57,103 nucleotides of DNA, from NCBI GenBank assembly GCA_034437615.1, contig DAOTTW010000008.1, positions 1 to 57,103 of the forward strand. The letters run 5' to 3'. Source of the stretch: DAOTTW01 sp034437615 (GTDB taxonomy: Bacteria; Chloroflexota; Anaerolineae; Aggregatilineales; Phototrophicaceae). The translations under genes were made by a program, and so were the position numbers. Below the pieces are notes generated by a model. That model had not been told where the DNA came from and searched no databases. It was given only the letters and a program-made list of their open reading frames with translations. Shown here piece after piece: positions 15,857-23,517 of this stretch (positions are counted from its first letter, which is position 1; the number at the start of each line of letters is the position of its first letter).

Positions 15857-17374
15857 CTAGCCCCCTAAACGGAAATTATCCCCGCGTGCCCAGGGATTAT
15901 AGGGGTCGCTCTCTGGCATGGTGGCAGCATCGGCGCTTACGCTTGCCTGCTGCGCCGTGCCCGCAAAATCCGACAGGGCAGCAGCAATTAGTGCCAACTG
16001 CGGCAACGCTGGCTCCGGTGGCAGCAGGCTTTGCAAATTGGCATCCACAAAGTGCGTATCGACCTCACCCGCAATAAACGTCGGATGCGCCAGCAACACC
16101 TGCAAAAAATCAATATTGGTCGTGGTGCCCAAAATCACCAGCTCGCGCAGCGCCGTCTGCATCCGCTGGATCGCCGCGTCACGGTCTGGCGCATGGACAA
16201 TTAGCTTGGCAATCATCGGGTCATAGTGAATCGTGATGGCGTCGCCGGATTGGATGCCGCTATCGGTGCGCACATCGGGCAATTGTGGCGGGATGAAGCG
16301 CTGCACCGTGCCGATGGCAGGCATAAAATGGCTGCGCGGGTCCTCGGCATAGATGCGGCACTCTATCGCGTGGCCCACCTGCTGCAAATCGTCCTGCGTG
16401 AAGGGCAGTGGCTCCCCGGCGGCGATGCCAAGCTGAAGCTGCACCAAATCCTGCCCCGTGACCATCTCCGTTACCGGGTGCTCGACCTGTAGGCGCGTGT
16501 TCATCTCCAGGAAATAATAGTCGCCGGAGGCCGTCGCGATGAATTCCACCGTACCCGCGTTGACATAGCCCACAGCTTGCGCTGCCGCAACCGCCGCCGC
16601 ACCCATCTGCGCACGCATGGACTCATCCAACAGCGGCGACGGTGATTCTTCGATGATCTTCTGGTGGCGGCGCTGCACGCTGCATTCACGCTCGAACAAA
16701 TGCAGCGCGTTGCCATGCGTATCAGCCAACACCTGAATCTCGACGTGGCGGCCCTGCTCGATGTAGCGTTCCAGAAAAATGCGTGCATCCCCAAAGGCAT
16801 TACGGGCCTCGTTGCTGGCCGCAGACAGCGCATCCGGCAGCGCTTGCGGCTCCCGCACTACACGGATACCCTTACCGCCGCCGCCACCTACCGCCTTGAC
16901 CATCACCGGGAAGCCGATCTCATGTGCAGCGGCAATCAATTCGTCCTGCGTGGCGTTTTCAGCCTGATAACCGGGTACAACGGGCACACCCGCCGCTTGC
17001 ATCAGGGCGCGGGCTTCGGTCTTGACGCCCATCGCACGCATAGCCGACGCCGGCGGCCCAATCCACACCAGGCCAGCAGCCTGCACCGCCTGCGCAAAAT
17101 CCGCCACTTCGGATAAGAAGCCATACCCCGGATGCACGCAATCACACTCGGCGCTCTGTGCCACCCGCACCAGCGTTTCGGCCACCAGATAGCTCTGGTT
17201 CGGTGCTGCTGGCCCGATGTGATAGGCTTCATCCGCTAGCTGCACGTGGCGGGCCTCTGCATCGGCCTCTGAATACACCGCAACCGTCTGGATGCCCAGT
17301 TCACGGCAAGCGCGGATAACGCGCACGGCAATTTCTCCACGATTGGCAATCAGGCATTTGTGCAGGTTTGGCAT
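15857..17374 (-). CDS. Biotin carboxylase half of a split acyl-CoA carboxylase alpha subunit
   Basis: Carboxylates biotin with bicarbonate and ATP. The 505-residue protein has the N-terminal domain (CLIANRGEIAVRVIRACREL), the ATP-grasp glycine loop AVGGGGGKGIR at about 161-171, EMNTRLQVEHPVTEMVTG at about 290-307, and the C-terminal lid. Its last 55 residues, ending YNPWARGDNFRLGG, match the linker that follows biotin carboxylase in methylcrotonyl/propionyl-CoA carboxylase alpha chains, not in AccC. The protein stops exactly where the fused enzyme would enter its BT domain. That domain starts the separate gene at 13387. It heads a five-gene run. Confidence 0.94.
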   Translation of the reverse strand: MPNLHKCLIANRGEIAVRVIRACRELGIQTVAVYSEADAEARHVQLADEAYHIGPAAPNQSYLVAETLVRVAQSAECDCVHPGYGFLSEVADFAQAVQAAGLVWIGPPASAMRAMGVKTEARALMQAAGVPVVPGYQAENATQDELIAAAHEIGFPVMVKAVGGGGGKGIRVVREPQALPDALSAASNEARNAFGDARIFLERYIEQGRHVEIQVLADTHGNALHLFERECSVQRRHQKIIEESPSPLLDESMRAQMGAAAVAAAQAVGYVNAGTVEFIATASGDYYFLEMNTRLQVEHPVTEMVTGQDLVQLQLGIAAGEPLPFTQDDLQQVGHAIECRIYAEDPRSHFMPAIGTVQRFIPPQLPDVRTDSGIQSGDAITIHYDPMIAKLIVHAPDRDAAIQRMQTALRELVILGTTTNIDFLQVLLAHPTFIAGEVDTHFVDANLQSLLPPEPALPQLALIAAALSDFAGTAQQASVSADAATMPESDPYNPWARGDNFRLGG

Positions 17375-17509
17375 GGTCTCGCTCGATATACCCTGAATCT
17401 AAGCTGGCGGCTAAATCGGCGTTGCAATTGCACGCCTCGACACATCATAATGCACACCGCATCATCGCGCAATTCTGCGACAGTCAACCCGTAAGGAGCA
17501 AAAACCCCC

Positions 17510-18577
17510 ATGCTGAGCCGCCTACAAAACATCACTAATCGCCAGGTGCTGCTGATTCTGGTCGTGATCGTCGTCGCGACTAGCGGATTTTCTGCCCTGA
17601 TGAACCTGACAAGCGGTACGCCGGATTTTCGCTCCTGGGCTGAGGGCTGGCTGCAAAACTTCAGCACCGAGATGATGGGCGCAATCGCCACCTTTGCCCT
17701 GTTTGAGTTGATCGTGGCCAGCCGCCAGGAAAAACAGCGGCTCATCGTGCAAATGGGCAGCAAGGATAACGCCACCGCACAGGGCGCAGCACGCCAGTTA
17801 CGCGCAAACGGTTGGCTGCGCGATGGCTCCCTGGAAAACGTCGATCTGAACGAGGCCGACCTCAGCGAAGCCAACCTATCCGGGGCCAATATGCCAGAAG
17901 CGGACCTGCGCGGTTCGCGTCTGGTACGGACGCAACTCAGCGGCGCGTACCTGCGCAAGTCCGACCTGCGCGAAGCCGTCGCCATCGAAGCCAACTTCAA
18001 GCAAGCCAATTTAAGCGGCTGCAAGATCAACAAAGGCCAATTTCACGGCGCAATTCTGGAAGCCGCCGACCTCGAACAGGCCAATTTGCGCGGGGCCGAC
18101 CTCAGCGAAGCCAATTTGTTTGACGCCCAACTGAATAGCGCCTTCCTACAAAACGCCAACCTGCATATGGCGGTCCTGCTCAACGCCGAACTGCGCAACG
18201 CCAACCTGAGCGAAGCCAATCTACAGCAGGCCAAGCTCTTCAACGCCCGCCTGAGCGATGCCCGCCTGCACGAAGCCGACCTGCGCGAAGCCAACCTCGT
18301 CGCGGCTAACCTCAGCGAAGCCAACCTCAGCGAAGCCGATTTAACCGGGGCCGACCTCAGCGAAGCCGACCTCAGCGAGACGGACCTCAGCGAAGCCAAT
18401 TTTACGGGCGCAAACCTGCGCGACGCCGACCTGACGCGGGCCAACCTGATTAGCGCCATCCTGGTTGATGTGCAGATGAACCAGCGCACCATTTTGCCGG
18501 ATGGAACGCGCTGGCAAGCCGACACTGACCTATCGCGCTTCGGGGCCGTCGTCGCCCACGATCAGGCGTCTACCTGA
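17510..18577 (+). CDS. Membrane-anchored pentapeptide-repeat protein
   Basis: A 355-residue protein. An N-terminal hydrophobic helix (about 11-30), then a second at about 57-70, precede a short helical cap containing [16 protein letters not shown]. Residues about 110-325 are about 40 A(D/N)Lxx pentapeptides ([12 protein letters not shown] pattern), which build a right-handed quadrilateral beta-helix. The C-terminus ends [26 protein letters not shown] lies 11 bases before the ATG. The next gene (18670) has the same cap and tail, so the pair is a tandem duplication. Function unknown; it need not be a gyrase-protection protein. Divergent from the carboxylase, 135 bases apart. Confidence 0.92.
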   Translation: MLSRLQNITNRQVLLILVVIVVATSGFSALMNLTSGTPDFRSWAEGWLQNFSTEMMGAIATFALFELIVASRQEKQRLIVQMGSKDNATAQGAARQLRANGWLRDGSLENVDLNEADLSEANLSGANMPEADLRGSRLVRTQLSGAYLRKSDLREAVAIEANFKQANLSGCKINKGQFHGAILEAADLEQANLRGADLSEANLFDAQLNSAFLQNANLHMAVLLNAELRNANLSEANLQQAKLFNARLSDARLHEADLREANLVAANLSEANLSEADLTGADLSEADLSETDLSEANFTGANLRDADLTRANLISAILVDVQMNQRTILPDGTRWQADTDLSRFGAVVAHDQAST

Positions 18578-18615
18578 CGTTTGGCCAAACCCTGATGTAG
18601 CCCTGGCGTAATCTC

Positions 18616-18624
18616 TGGCATAAT
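18616..18624 (+). promoter_or_regulatory. Possible extended -10 for the second pentapeptide gene
   Basis: TG at 18616-18617 followed by G and CATAAT at 18619-18624 fits an extended -10, 46 bases before ATG 18670. No clear -35. Confidence 0.3.
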
Positions 18625-18669
18625 AGTCCCGTGCGTACACTGGCAAAGAGCCACAACAAGGAGCCGCTT

Positions 18670-19410
18670 ATGCCCACGCAAAACCCGTTTAGCCGCATCT
18701 GGCAGGTCACACGCAATACGTTAGGCGTGGGCGTCAAGCGTGACTTGATCGACGCTATCCGCTATGGCTCCGAGGAAACCGCACAACAGGCGCTCGCAGA
18801 ACTGCGGCGGCGCGGCTGGCTGACCAATGGAGCGCTAAAGGGCATGGATATACGCGGCGCACGCCTGGCCAATGCCGACCTGAGTGGGGCCAGGCTACAC
18901 GGCGTTCTGCTTAATAACGCCAGGCTGCAAGGGGCTGATCTCAGTGGCGCAGACCTACAAGCCGCTGCCCTGCAAGGCGTCAACCTGACAGGCGCAAATC
19001 TGACGGGCACCAACCTGCACCAATCCGTCGGCAGTGGCGCAAACCTGCAAAACGCCATCCTGAAGAACATCAATATCAGCAACGCCGAATGGATTCACGC
19101 CAGCTTCGAGGGCGCAAATTTGCAGGGCGCTAACCTAAATTACCTGGATGCCCGCGAAGGCAACTTCGTACAGGCTGACCTACGCAACGTCAATTTCCGC
19201 CAGGCCTCGCTCAGCCGTGCCAAGCTGACCAGCGCAAACCTGGCCGACGCCGACCTGAGCGGCGCACATCTGCTCAGCACCAACCTGAGCGGCGCGAATA
19301 TCTCCGGCGCGACGTTCACAGGCGCACACTTCAACAAAAGCACACGCCTGCCGGATAGCACCAACTGGAGCGACGAACGCGACCTCTCGCAATTCGGCGC
19401 AATCGGCTGA
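18670..19410 (+). CDS. Pentapeptide-repeat protein, soluble paralogue
   Basis: A 246-residue protein. ATG 18670 is chosen because AAGGAG lies six bases before it; the frame is open to a GTG at 18631. Residues 1-50 are a helical cap with AQQALAELRRRGWLTNGAL. Residues about 55-225 are pentapeptides (ADLSGARLHG). The end, LPDSTNWSDERDLSQFGAIG, matches the tail of the gene at 17510. It lacks that paralogue's membrane helices. It stops two bases before the converging LCP gene. Shared caps on both sides of variable repeats suggest a defined family, not random repeat protein. Confidence 0.92.
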   Translation: MPTQNPFSRIWQVTRNTLGVGVKRDLIDAIRYGSEETAQQALAELRRRGWLTNGALKGMDIRGARLANADLSGARLHGVLLNNARLQGADLSGADLQAAALQGVNLTGANLTGTNLHQSVGSGANLQNAILKNINISNAEWIHASFEGANLQGANLNYLDAREGNFVQADLRNVNFRQASLSRAKLTSANLADADLSGAHLLSTNLSGANISGATFTGAHFNKSTRLPDSTNWSDERDLSQFGAIG

Positions 19411-19411
19411 T

Positions 19412-20371
19412 CTAGCGGCTGACGTAATTCGCCCCGAATACATCAATCATCAAGCGCACCAACTGGTTACGGTCCGGCACCCGCACCCGCCCCAACCCCG
19501 GCGCTTGATAATCAAAGCTGTAGTCCGCGCCCATCGCCCCCATCGTGATTTCCTCCGGGCGTAGATCACTCATCGACAAGCCCAGGTAAATCATGTCATT
19601 GGCTGGCAAATTGCTATACAGATGGCCACTCAGTTCACGTAGCAACGTCGGGGCCTGTATCACCAGTTGTTGCAGGCGTGCCGGGGCCGATAAGCGCTCA
19701 TACACGCCGCGCAAAATCTGCAACTGACGCTCACCCCGCCGATAATCGTTGTCGCCGTGCCGCGTGCGGGCATACTTCAGCGCACGCGCACCGTTCATCG
19801 TCTGCAAACCAGGCGACACGAAAAACGGGCTGTAGCCATAATTCATATCCGGGTAAGTCGGGTCATTGATCGCATACGGCACATCAACGTCAACGCCGCC
19901 TATCGCGTCAATCAGCGTGATGAACGCCTCAAAATCGAAGATCAAATAAGCGTCAATGAACATACCCAGGTTATTTTGCAACGTCTCCATCGCATAATAT
20001 GGCCCATACCCCTCGCGGATGGCTTCGCCCTCCACCAGCAACGTATTCACCCGCAGCAATTCACCCGTTACCAGATCGGGAAAGTGCATATCACGCGGGA
20101 TGCTCAGCACACCCACGCGGCGCTCAAAGGGCGAAAAGCTCAGCAGCAGCAGCACATCAGCGCGGGCATTCAGGTTATTACGCGCTCCCGGTCGGCGGTC
20201 CAGCCCCAACACCAGCATCGTGAAGCGTGAACTACCGTCCCAGCTTGCATCCAACGTTATCGGTGGGCCATCATCCTCAAAGTATTGGGCGAACCGCTGC
20301 GCCTGTGCCCCCGGCGTGATGGCTAACAGGCTCAGCAATAACACGGCGATCAATACAGCCAGCTTGTTCAT
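19412..20371 (-). CDS. LytR-CpsA-Psr (LCP) family protein
   Basis: LCP proteins transfer undecaprenyl-linked glycopolymers to the cell wall outside the membrane; in cell types without classical peptidoglycan the role is less certain. The 319-residue protein has an N-terminal signal/anchor (MNKLAVLIAVLLLSLLAITP) and then the LCP domain: NARADVLLLLSFS, SIPRDMHF, the GGVDVDVP motif, and the arginine-rich ALKYARTRHGDNDYRRGERQ that binds the pyrophosphate. I start at ATG 20371 because the signal begins there; the frame extends 16 residues further to 20419. Its stop abuts the pentapeptide gene. Confidence 0.93.
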   Translation of the reverse strand: MNKLAVLIAVLLLSLLAITPGAQAQRFAQYFEDDGPPITLDASWDGSSRFTMLVLGLDRRPGARNNLNARADVLLLLSFSPFERRVGVLSIPRDMHFPDLVTGELLRVNTLLVEGEAIREGYGPYYAMETLQNNLGMFIDAYLIFDFEAFITLIDAIGGVDVDVPYAINDPTYPDMNYGYSPFFVSPGLQTMNGARALKYARTRHGDNDYRRGERQLQILRGVYERLSAPARLQQLVIQAPTLLRELSGHLYSNLPANDMIYLGLSMSDLRPEEITMGAMGADYSFDYQAPGLGRVRVPDRNQLVRLMIDVFGANYVSR

Positions 20372-20556
20372 TGGTTTCGCTGTCTTTCTCTTTGTTATTT
20401 TCTTGCGAATGTCGTGCAAGCCGTATCTTACGCAGGTTCACGCCAGAGTCAAACGCGCATAGCAAGCGATTGACCCACGCTGCACGAAACTGCCTATCAC
20501 ACTCCAACGCCCCACGCAGTAAAATCAACAGGACAAACCAGCAGAAAGTCATCGCT

Positions 20557-20931
20557 ATGTCCGAAACCATTCGTGTGCTAATCGTCAACGACGAGCCAGA
20601 TGTCTGTAATTTGTGGTCGATGATGGTCAACCGTCAGGCCGATATGGAAGTCATCGGCACCGCCAACGACGGCGACAACGCGATCAAACTCGCGACGGAT
20701 TTACAGCCCGATGTCGTGATGATGGATTACATGATGCCAGGCATGGACGGCATGCAAGCGACGGCAGCAATCACACAACAGATGCCAGATATGCGCATCG
20801 TGATCTACACCGCGCACCCGGACGCCCACGCCCGTGCAGCAGAAGCCGGGGCCGTTACCGGGGTGAGGATGCCGCAACCCCCCAGGCAGATGATGCAGAC
20901 CTTGCGCGATGCCGTAAACGGTAATGCTTAG
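20557..20931 (+). CDS. Single-domain response regulator with a missing conserved lysine
   Basis: A 124-residue receiver domain with no output domain. It has the acidic pocket NDEPD (12-13), phosphoacceptor Asp57 in VVMMDYMMPGMDG, and Thr85 in IYTAHPDA. The invariant lysine that should follow the fifth strand is replaced: the segment reads AVTGVRMPQPPRQ with Met at 105 where K-P is expected. The PQPP turn is otherwise intact. The signalling output may therefore be altered, or a base error may be present. ATG 20557 is chosen at the domain edge; the frame is open to 20371 but that part looks non-coding. Divergent from the LCP gene. Confidence 0.9.
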   Translation: MSETIRVLIVNDEPDVCNLWSMMVNRQADMEVIGTANDGDNAIKLATDLQPDVVMMDYMMPGMDGMQATAAITQQMPDMRIVIYTAHPDAHARAAEAGAVTGVRMPQPPRQMMQTLRDAVNGNA

Positions 20932-21006
20932 CGCAGGCTGGCCCATCCTGAACCAGCAGGGCACCTGCAACACCCTCAAAAATTGACAAACATCCTTCGC
21001 ACACCC

Positions 21007-21181
21007 GTAACGACTCAGCCAGGCCCATTTTGCCCGCGAATCGGCCCTCACCCCCTCAATCCCCCTCCTCCCATCATACCCAGACAACAATGCAGAGGCG
21101 GAAGCAAGCCGTTTAAAGCCCCTCTCCCAGTGCCAAAGGCACGTTCGGGAGAGGGGTTTGGGGTGAGGGCTAAGCAGTTAC
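21007..21181. repeat. MITE-like element, second family, copy 1
   Basis: Begins GTAACGACTCAGCCAGGCCC and ends GGCTAAGCAGTTAC; the two outer ends are inverted relatives. The interior differs from the 159 and 13135 elements. It has CCCTCACCCCCTCAATCCCC on the left, and a hairpin CCTCTCCC...GGGAGAGG enclosing GCCAAAGGC on the right. The same element, with a different centre, lies at 37203-37388. Confidence 0.85.
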
Positions 21182-21187
21182 CTTTCA

Positions 21188-21484
21188 TTGGATGTGGATG
21201 TATACATGCTCAGCCGCGAAAAAACCTACACACTCGCAGAATTTGACGCATACGCTGCGCAACATCCCGACAAGCGGCTTGAATTGATTGATGGCACGAT
21301 TGTCGAGAAGGTGACCAGCGAAGAGCACGGTAAAATCATCATCAATATCGGCAGTGAGCTACGCATCGTAGAAGCCTACGATGCAGATGGCACCAGCGAA
21401 CTATGCACGGATGGCGATACGCTTAGCGGCGGCGCTGTGCTGCCCGGTTTTAGCCTGCGCGTGCGTGACATCTTCGACGCCTAA
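21188..21484 (+). pseudogene. Uma2-family gene with internal deletion
   Basis: A 98-residue frame. The N-terminal 55 residues (TYTLAEFDAYAA, RLELIDGTIVEK) match the start of Uma2/DUF820 proteins. The C-terminal 38 residues (YDADGTSELCTDGDTLSGGA, then VLPGFSLRVRDIF) match their end. The roughly 90 residues that should lie between, carrying the PD-(D/E)XK-like nuclease core, are missing without loss of frame. It is probably an inactive deletion derivative. Start at 21188 or 21206 (MLSREKTY). No good ribosome binding site is seen. It starts seven bases after a MITE-like element. A full-length family member is at 47585. Confidence 0.75.
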
Positions 21485-21576
21485 TCTAAGGTCTCGTCAG
21501 CACCCCACAACGGCGCTATACTGACGCGCATGACGTCGATTAACAACAACCCAACAAGACAGAGCGAGGATAACCT

Positions 21577-22653
21577 ATGCGTTTGGGCATCATCGGCTTG
21601 CCAAACTGCGGCAAAACCACGCTGTTCAATGCGTTGACGGGCGGCACCTACGAGACGAGCGCAGCATCCAGCGGCCAGGTCGAGGTCAATACCGAGGTCG
21701 TCAACGTGCCAGATCAGCGCCTCGAAACGCTGGAAGCCATGTACAGCGCCAAGAAAAAGACCTACGCCACCATCACCTACAGCGACATCGGCGGCATTGA
21801 TAAGGGCATCAGCGAAAGCCTCGCCGGGGCATTGCGCAACGAATTGCAGCAGGTCGATGGCTTCGTGCATGTCGTGCGTGCCTTCCGCAGCGATACCATC
21901 CCGCACCCCTACACCAGCATCGACCCACAGCGCGATTTAGATATGCTGGACGGTGAATTCCTGCTGGTGGACCTGCTGACGATTGAAAAGCGGCTGGAAA
22001 AGCTACAAGCTGAGGTGCGCGTGAAGGGCAAGAAGGCTGACAAAGCGATGGCCGACGAAATCCCATTGATGGAGCGCCTGAAAGCCCACCTGGAGGACGA
22101 TAAGCCGCTGCGCGATGCCGAATTGAACGCTGATGAGCATAAAATCATCAAGAGCTTCGGCTTCTTGACGCTCAAGCCCGTGCTGATTGTGGCCAACCTG
22201 GGCGATGACGTGCAAGCGGGCGACACCGACCTGAAATACAGCTACACGCAGGCCAACCACATCGGCATTCAGGCCGCGCTTGAGGCCGAAATTGCGCAGC
22301 TAGACGCCGACGATGCCGAGATGTTCATGGAAGAATACGGCATCACGGAGCTAAGCGCCTCGCGGGTGATTGAGGAGAGTTATCGCCTGCTGAATATCCA
22401 GTCTTTCCTGACGGCAGGTGAACGTGAAGTGCGTGCCTGGACGATTCCGGTGGGCGCGACGGCCTTTGAAGCGGCTGGCGCGATCCACACGGATATTCAG
22501 CAGAAGTTCATCCGCGCCGAGGTCATGGCCTATCGAGATTTGATCGACGCGGGCAGCGAGAAGGCCGCCAAAGCTGCCGGGAAGATGCGCCTGGAAAGTA
22601 AAGAATACGTGGTGCAGGATGGCGATGTGATGGTCTTTCGGCATGGGGGTTAG
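21577..22653 (+). CDS. ychF: YchF/Obg-family ribosome-binding ATPase
   Basis: A conserved P-loop NTPase that binds ribosomes and prefers ATP to GTP. The 358-residue protein starts directly with the G1 loop GLPNCGKTT (residues 7-15, Lys13) and has the switch region YSDIGGIDKG. The coiled-coil segment is around 130-190 (EKRLEKLQAEVRVKGKKADK). The C-terminal TGS domain holds AWTIPVGATAFEAAGAIHTD and ends with the family signature DYVV-like EYVVQDGDVMVFRHG. The base-recognition motif is the non-GTP form (VANLGDD). Length is normal for the family. A following tandem repeat separates it from the transporter at 22719. Confidence 0.95.
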   Translation: MRLGIIGLPNCGKTTLFNALTGGTYETSAASSGQVEVNTEVVNVPDQRLETLEAMYSAKKKTYATITYSDIGGIDKGISESLAGALRNELQQVDGFVHVVRAFRSDTIPHPYTSIDPQRDLDMLDGEFLLVDLLTIEKRLEKLQAEVRVKGKKADKAMADEIPLMERLKAHLEDDKPLRDAELNADEHKIIKSFGFLTLKPVLIVANLGDDVQAGDTDLKYSYTQANHIGIQAALEAEIAQLDADDAEMFMEEYGITELSASRVIEESYRLLNIQSFLTAGEREVRAWTIPVGATAFEAAGAIHTDIQQKFIRAEVMAYRDLIDAGSEKAAKAAGKMRLESKEYVVQDGDVMVFRHGG

Positions 22654-22671
22654 GAAACCTGTCAGCAGAAT

Positions 22672-22703
22672 ACGCTGACACGCTGACACGCTGACACGCT
22701 GAT
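22672..22703. repeat. Four tandem 8-base units
   Basis: ACGCTGAC repeated at 22672, 22680 and 22688, with a fourth unit ACGCTGAT at 22696, in the 65-base gap between ychF and the TSUP transporter. Likely slippage; the unit number may vary. Confidence 0.9.
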
Positions 22704-22718
22704 AGGATAAAGCATCTC

Positions 22719-23513
22719 ATGGAACAACTGCCGCTTTTAATCATCGTCGGGGCTATCGCTGGCGTCTTATCCGGCATGTTTGGCATCGGCGGCGGGGCCA
22801 TCATCGTGCCCGCGCTGATGATCTTCCTCGGCTTCTCACAGGTCGCAGCAAATGGCACGTCGCTGGCGGCATTGTTGCTGCCTGTCGGCATCCTGGCGGT
22901 GCTGGAATATCACCGAGCCAACAAGCTGAAAATCTGGCCAGCGCTGGCGGTTGGCTTAGGCTTGGCGAGTGGCACGTGGTTCGGCGCGGTTATCGCGCTG
23001 GATTTACCCGCTGACCTGCTGCGGCAAGCATATGGCAGCTTCCTGATTTACATGGCATGGCGCTACATCGCACCGCGTAAATGGCTACGAGAGCTACGCG
23101 GCGGCCAAACCGAGCAGGTCGCAGAAGATACAGAGGTCAACAGCCGCAGCCCGCGTGTCGTCGGCATCGCCTTTGCGATTGGCGTCGTCGCTGGCATCTT
23201 TTCGGGCTTATTTGGCATCGGCGGCGGTGTGGTCATCGTGCCCGCGCTGATGCTGCTGTTGCAATTCGATCAGAAGTTGGCCACAGGCACCTCGTTGGGG
23301 GCGCTGCTGGGTCCGGTGGGCTTGCCGGGGGCGGTCGCGTATTACCAGGCGGATGCGCTGGACCTGACGACGGCCTTACCACTGGCCGTCATGCTGTTGA
23401 TTGGCGCGATTGTCGGCGCACGGCTGGCGTTGGGCTTGCCGACCAAAACCGTGCGTCGCTTATACGGCTTTTTCTTGCTAGTTGTGGGCTTGCGCTTCTT
23501 GTTCAATCTGTAG
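22719..23513 (+). CDS. TSUP/TauE-SafE family membrane permease
   Basis: A 264-residue inner-membrane protein with about eight hydrophobic helices in two inverted halves. Each half opens with the family signature: GMFGIGGGAIIVPALMI at about 20-36 and GLFGIGGGVVIVPALML at about 165-181. Each is followed by a Gly/Thr/Ser re-entrant motif (NGTSLAALLLPVG; TGTSLGALLGPVG). The family exports sulfite, sulfonates or other organic anions; the substrate cannot be deduced here. A short charged loop (EQVAEDTEVNSRS) joins the halves. It ends five bases before the converging pentapeptide gene. Confidence 0.93.
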   Translation: MEQLPLLIIVGAIAGVLSGMFGIGGGAIIVPALMIFLGFSQVAANGTSLAALLLPVGILAVLEYHRANKLKIWPALAVGLGLASGTWFGAVIALDLPADLLRQAYGSFLIYMAWRYIAPRKWLRELRGGQTEQVAEDTEVNSRSPRVVGIAFAIGVVAGIFSGLFGIGGGVVIVPALMLLLQFDQKLATGTSLGALLGPVGLPGAVAYYQADALDLTTALPLAVMLLIGAIVGARLALGLPTKTVRRLYGFFLLVVGLRFLFNL

Positions 23514-23517
23514 TGGC

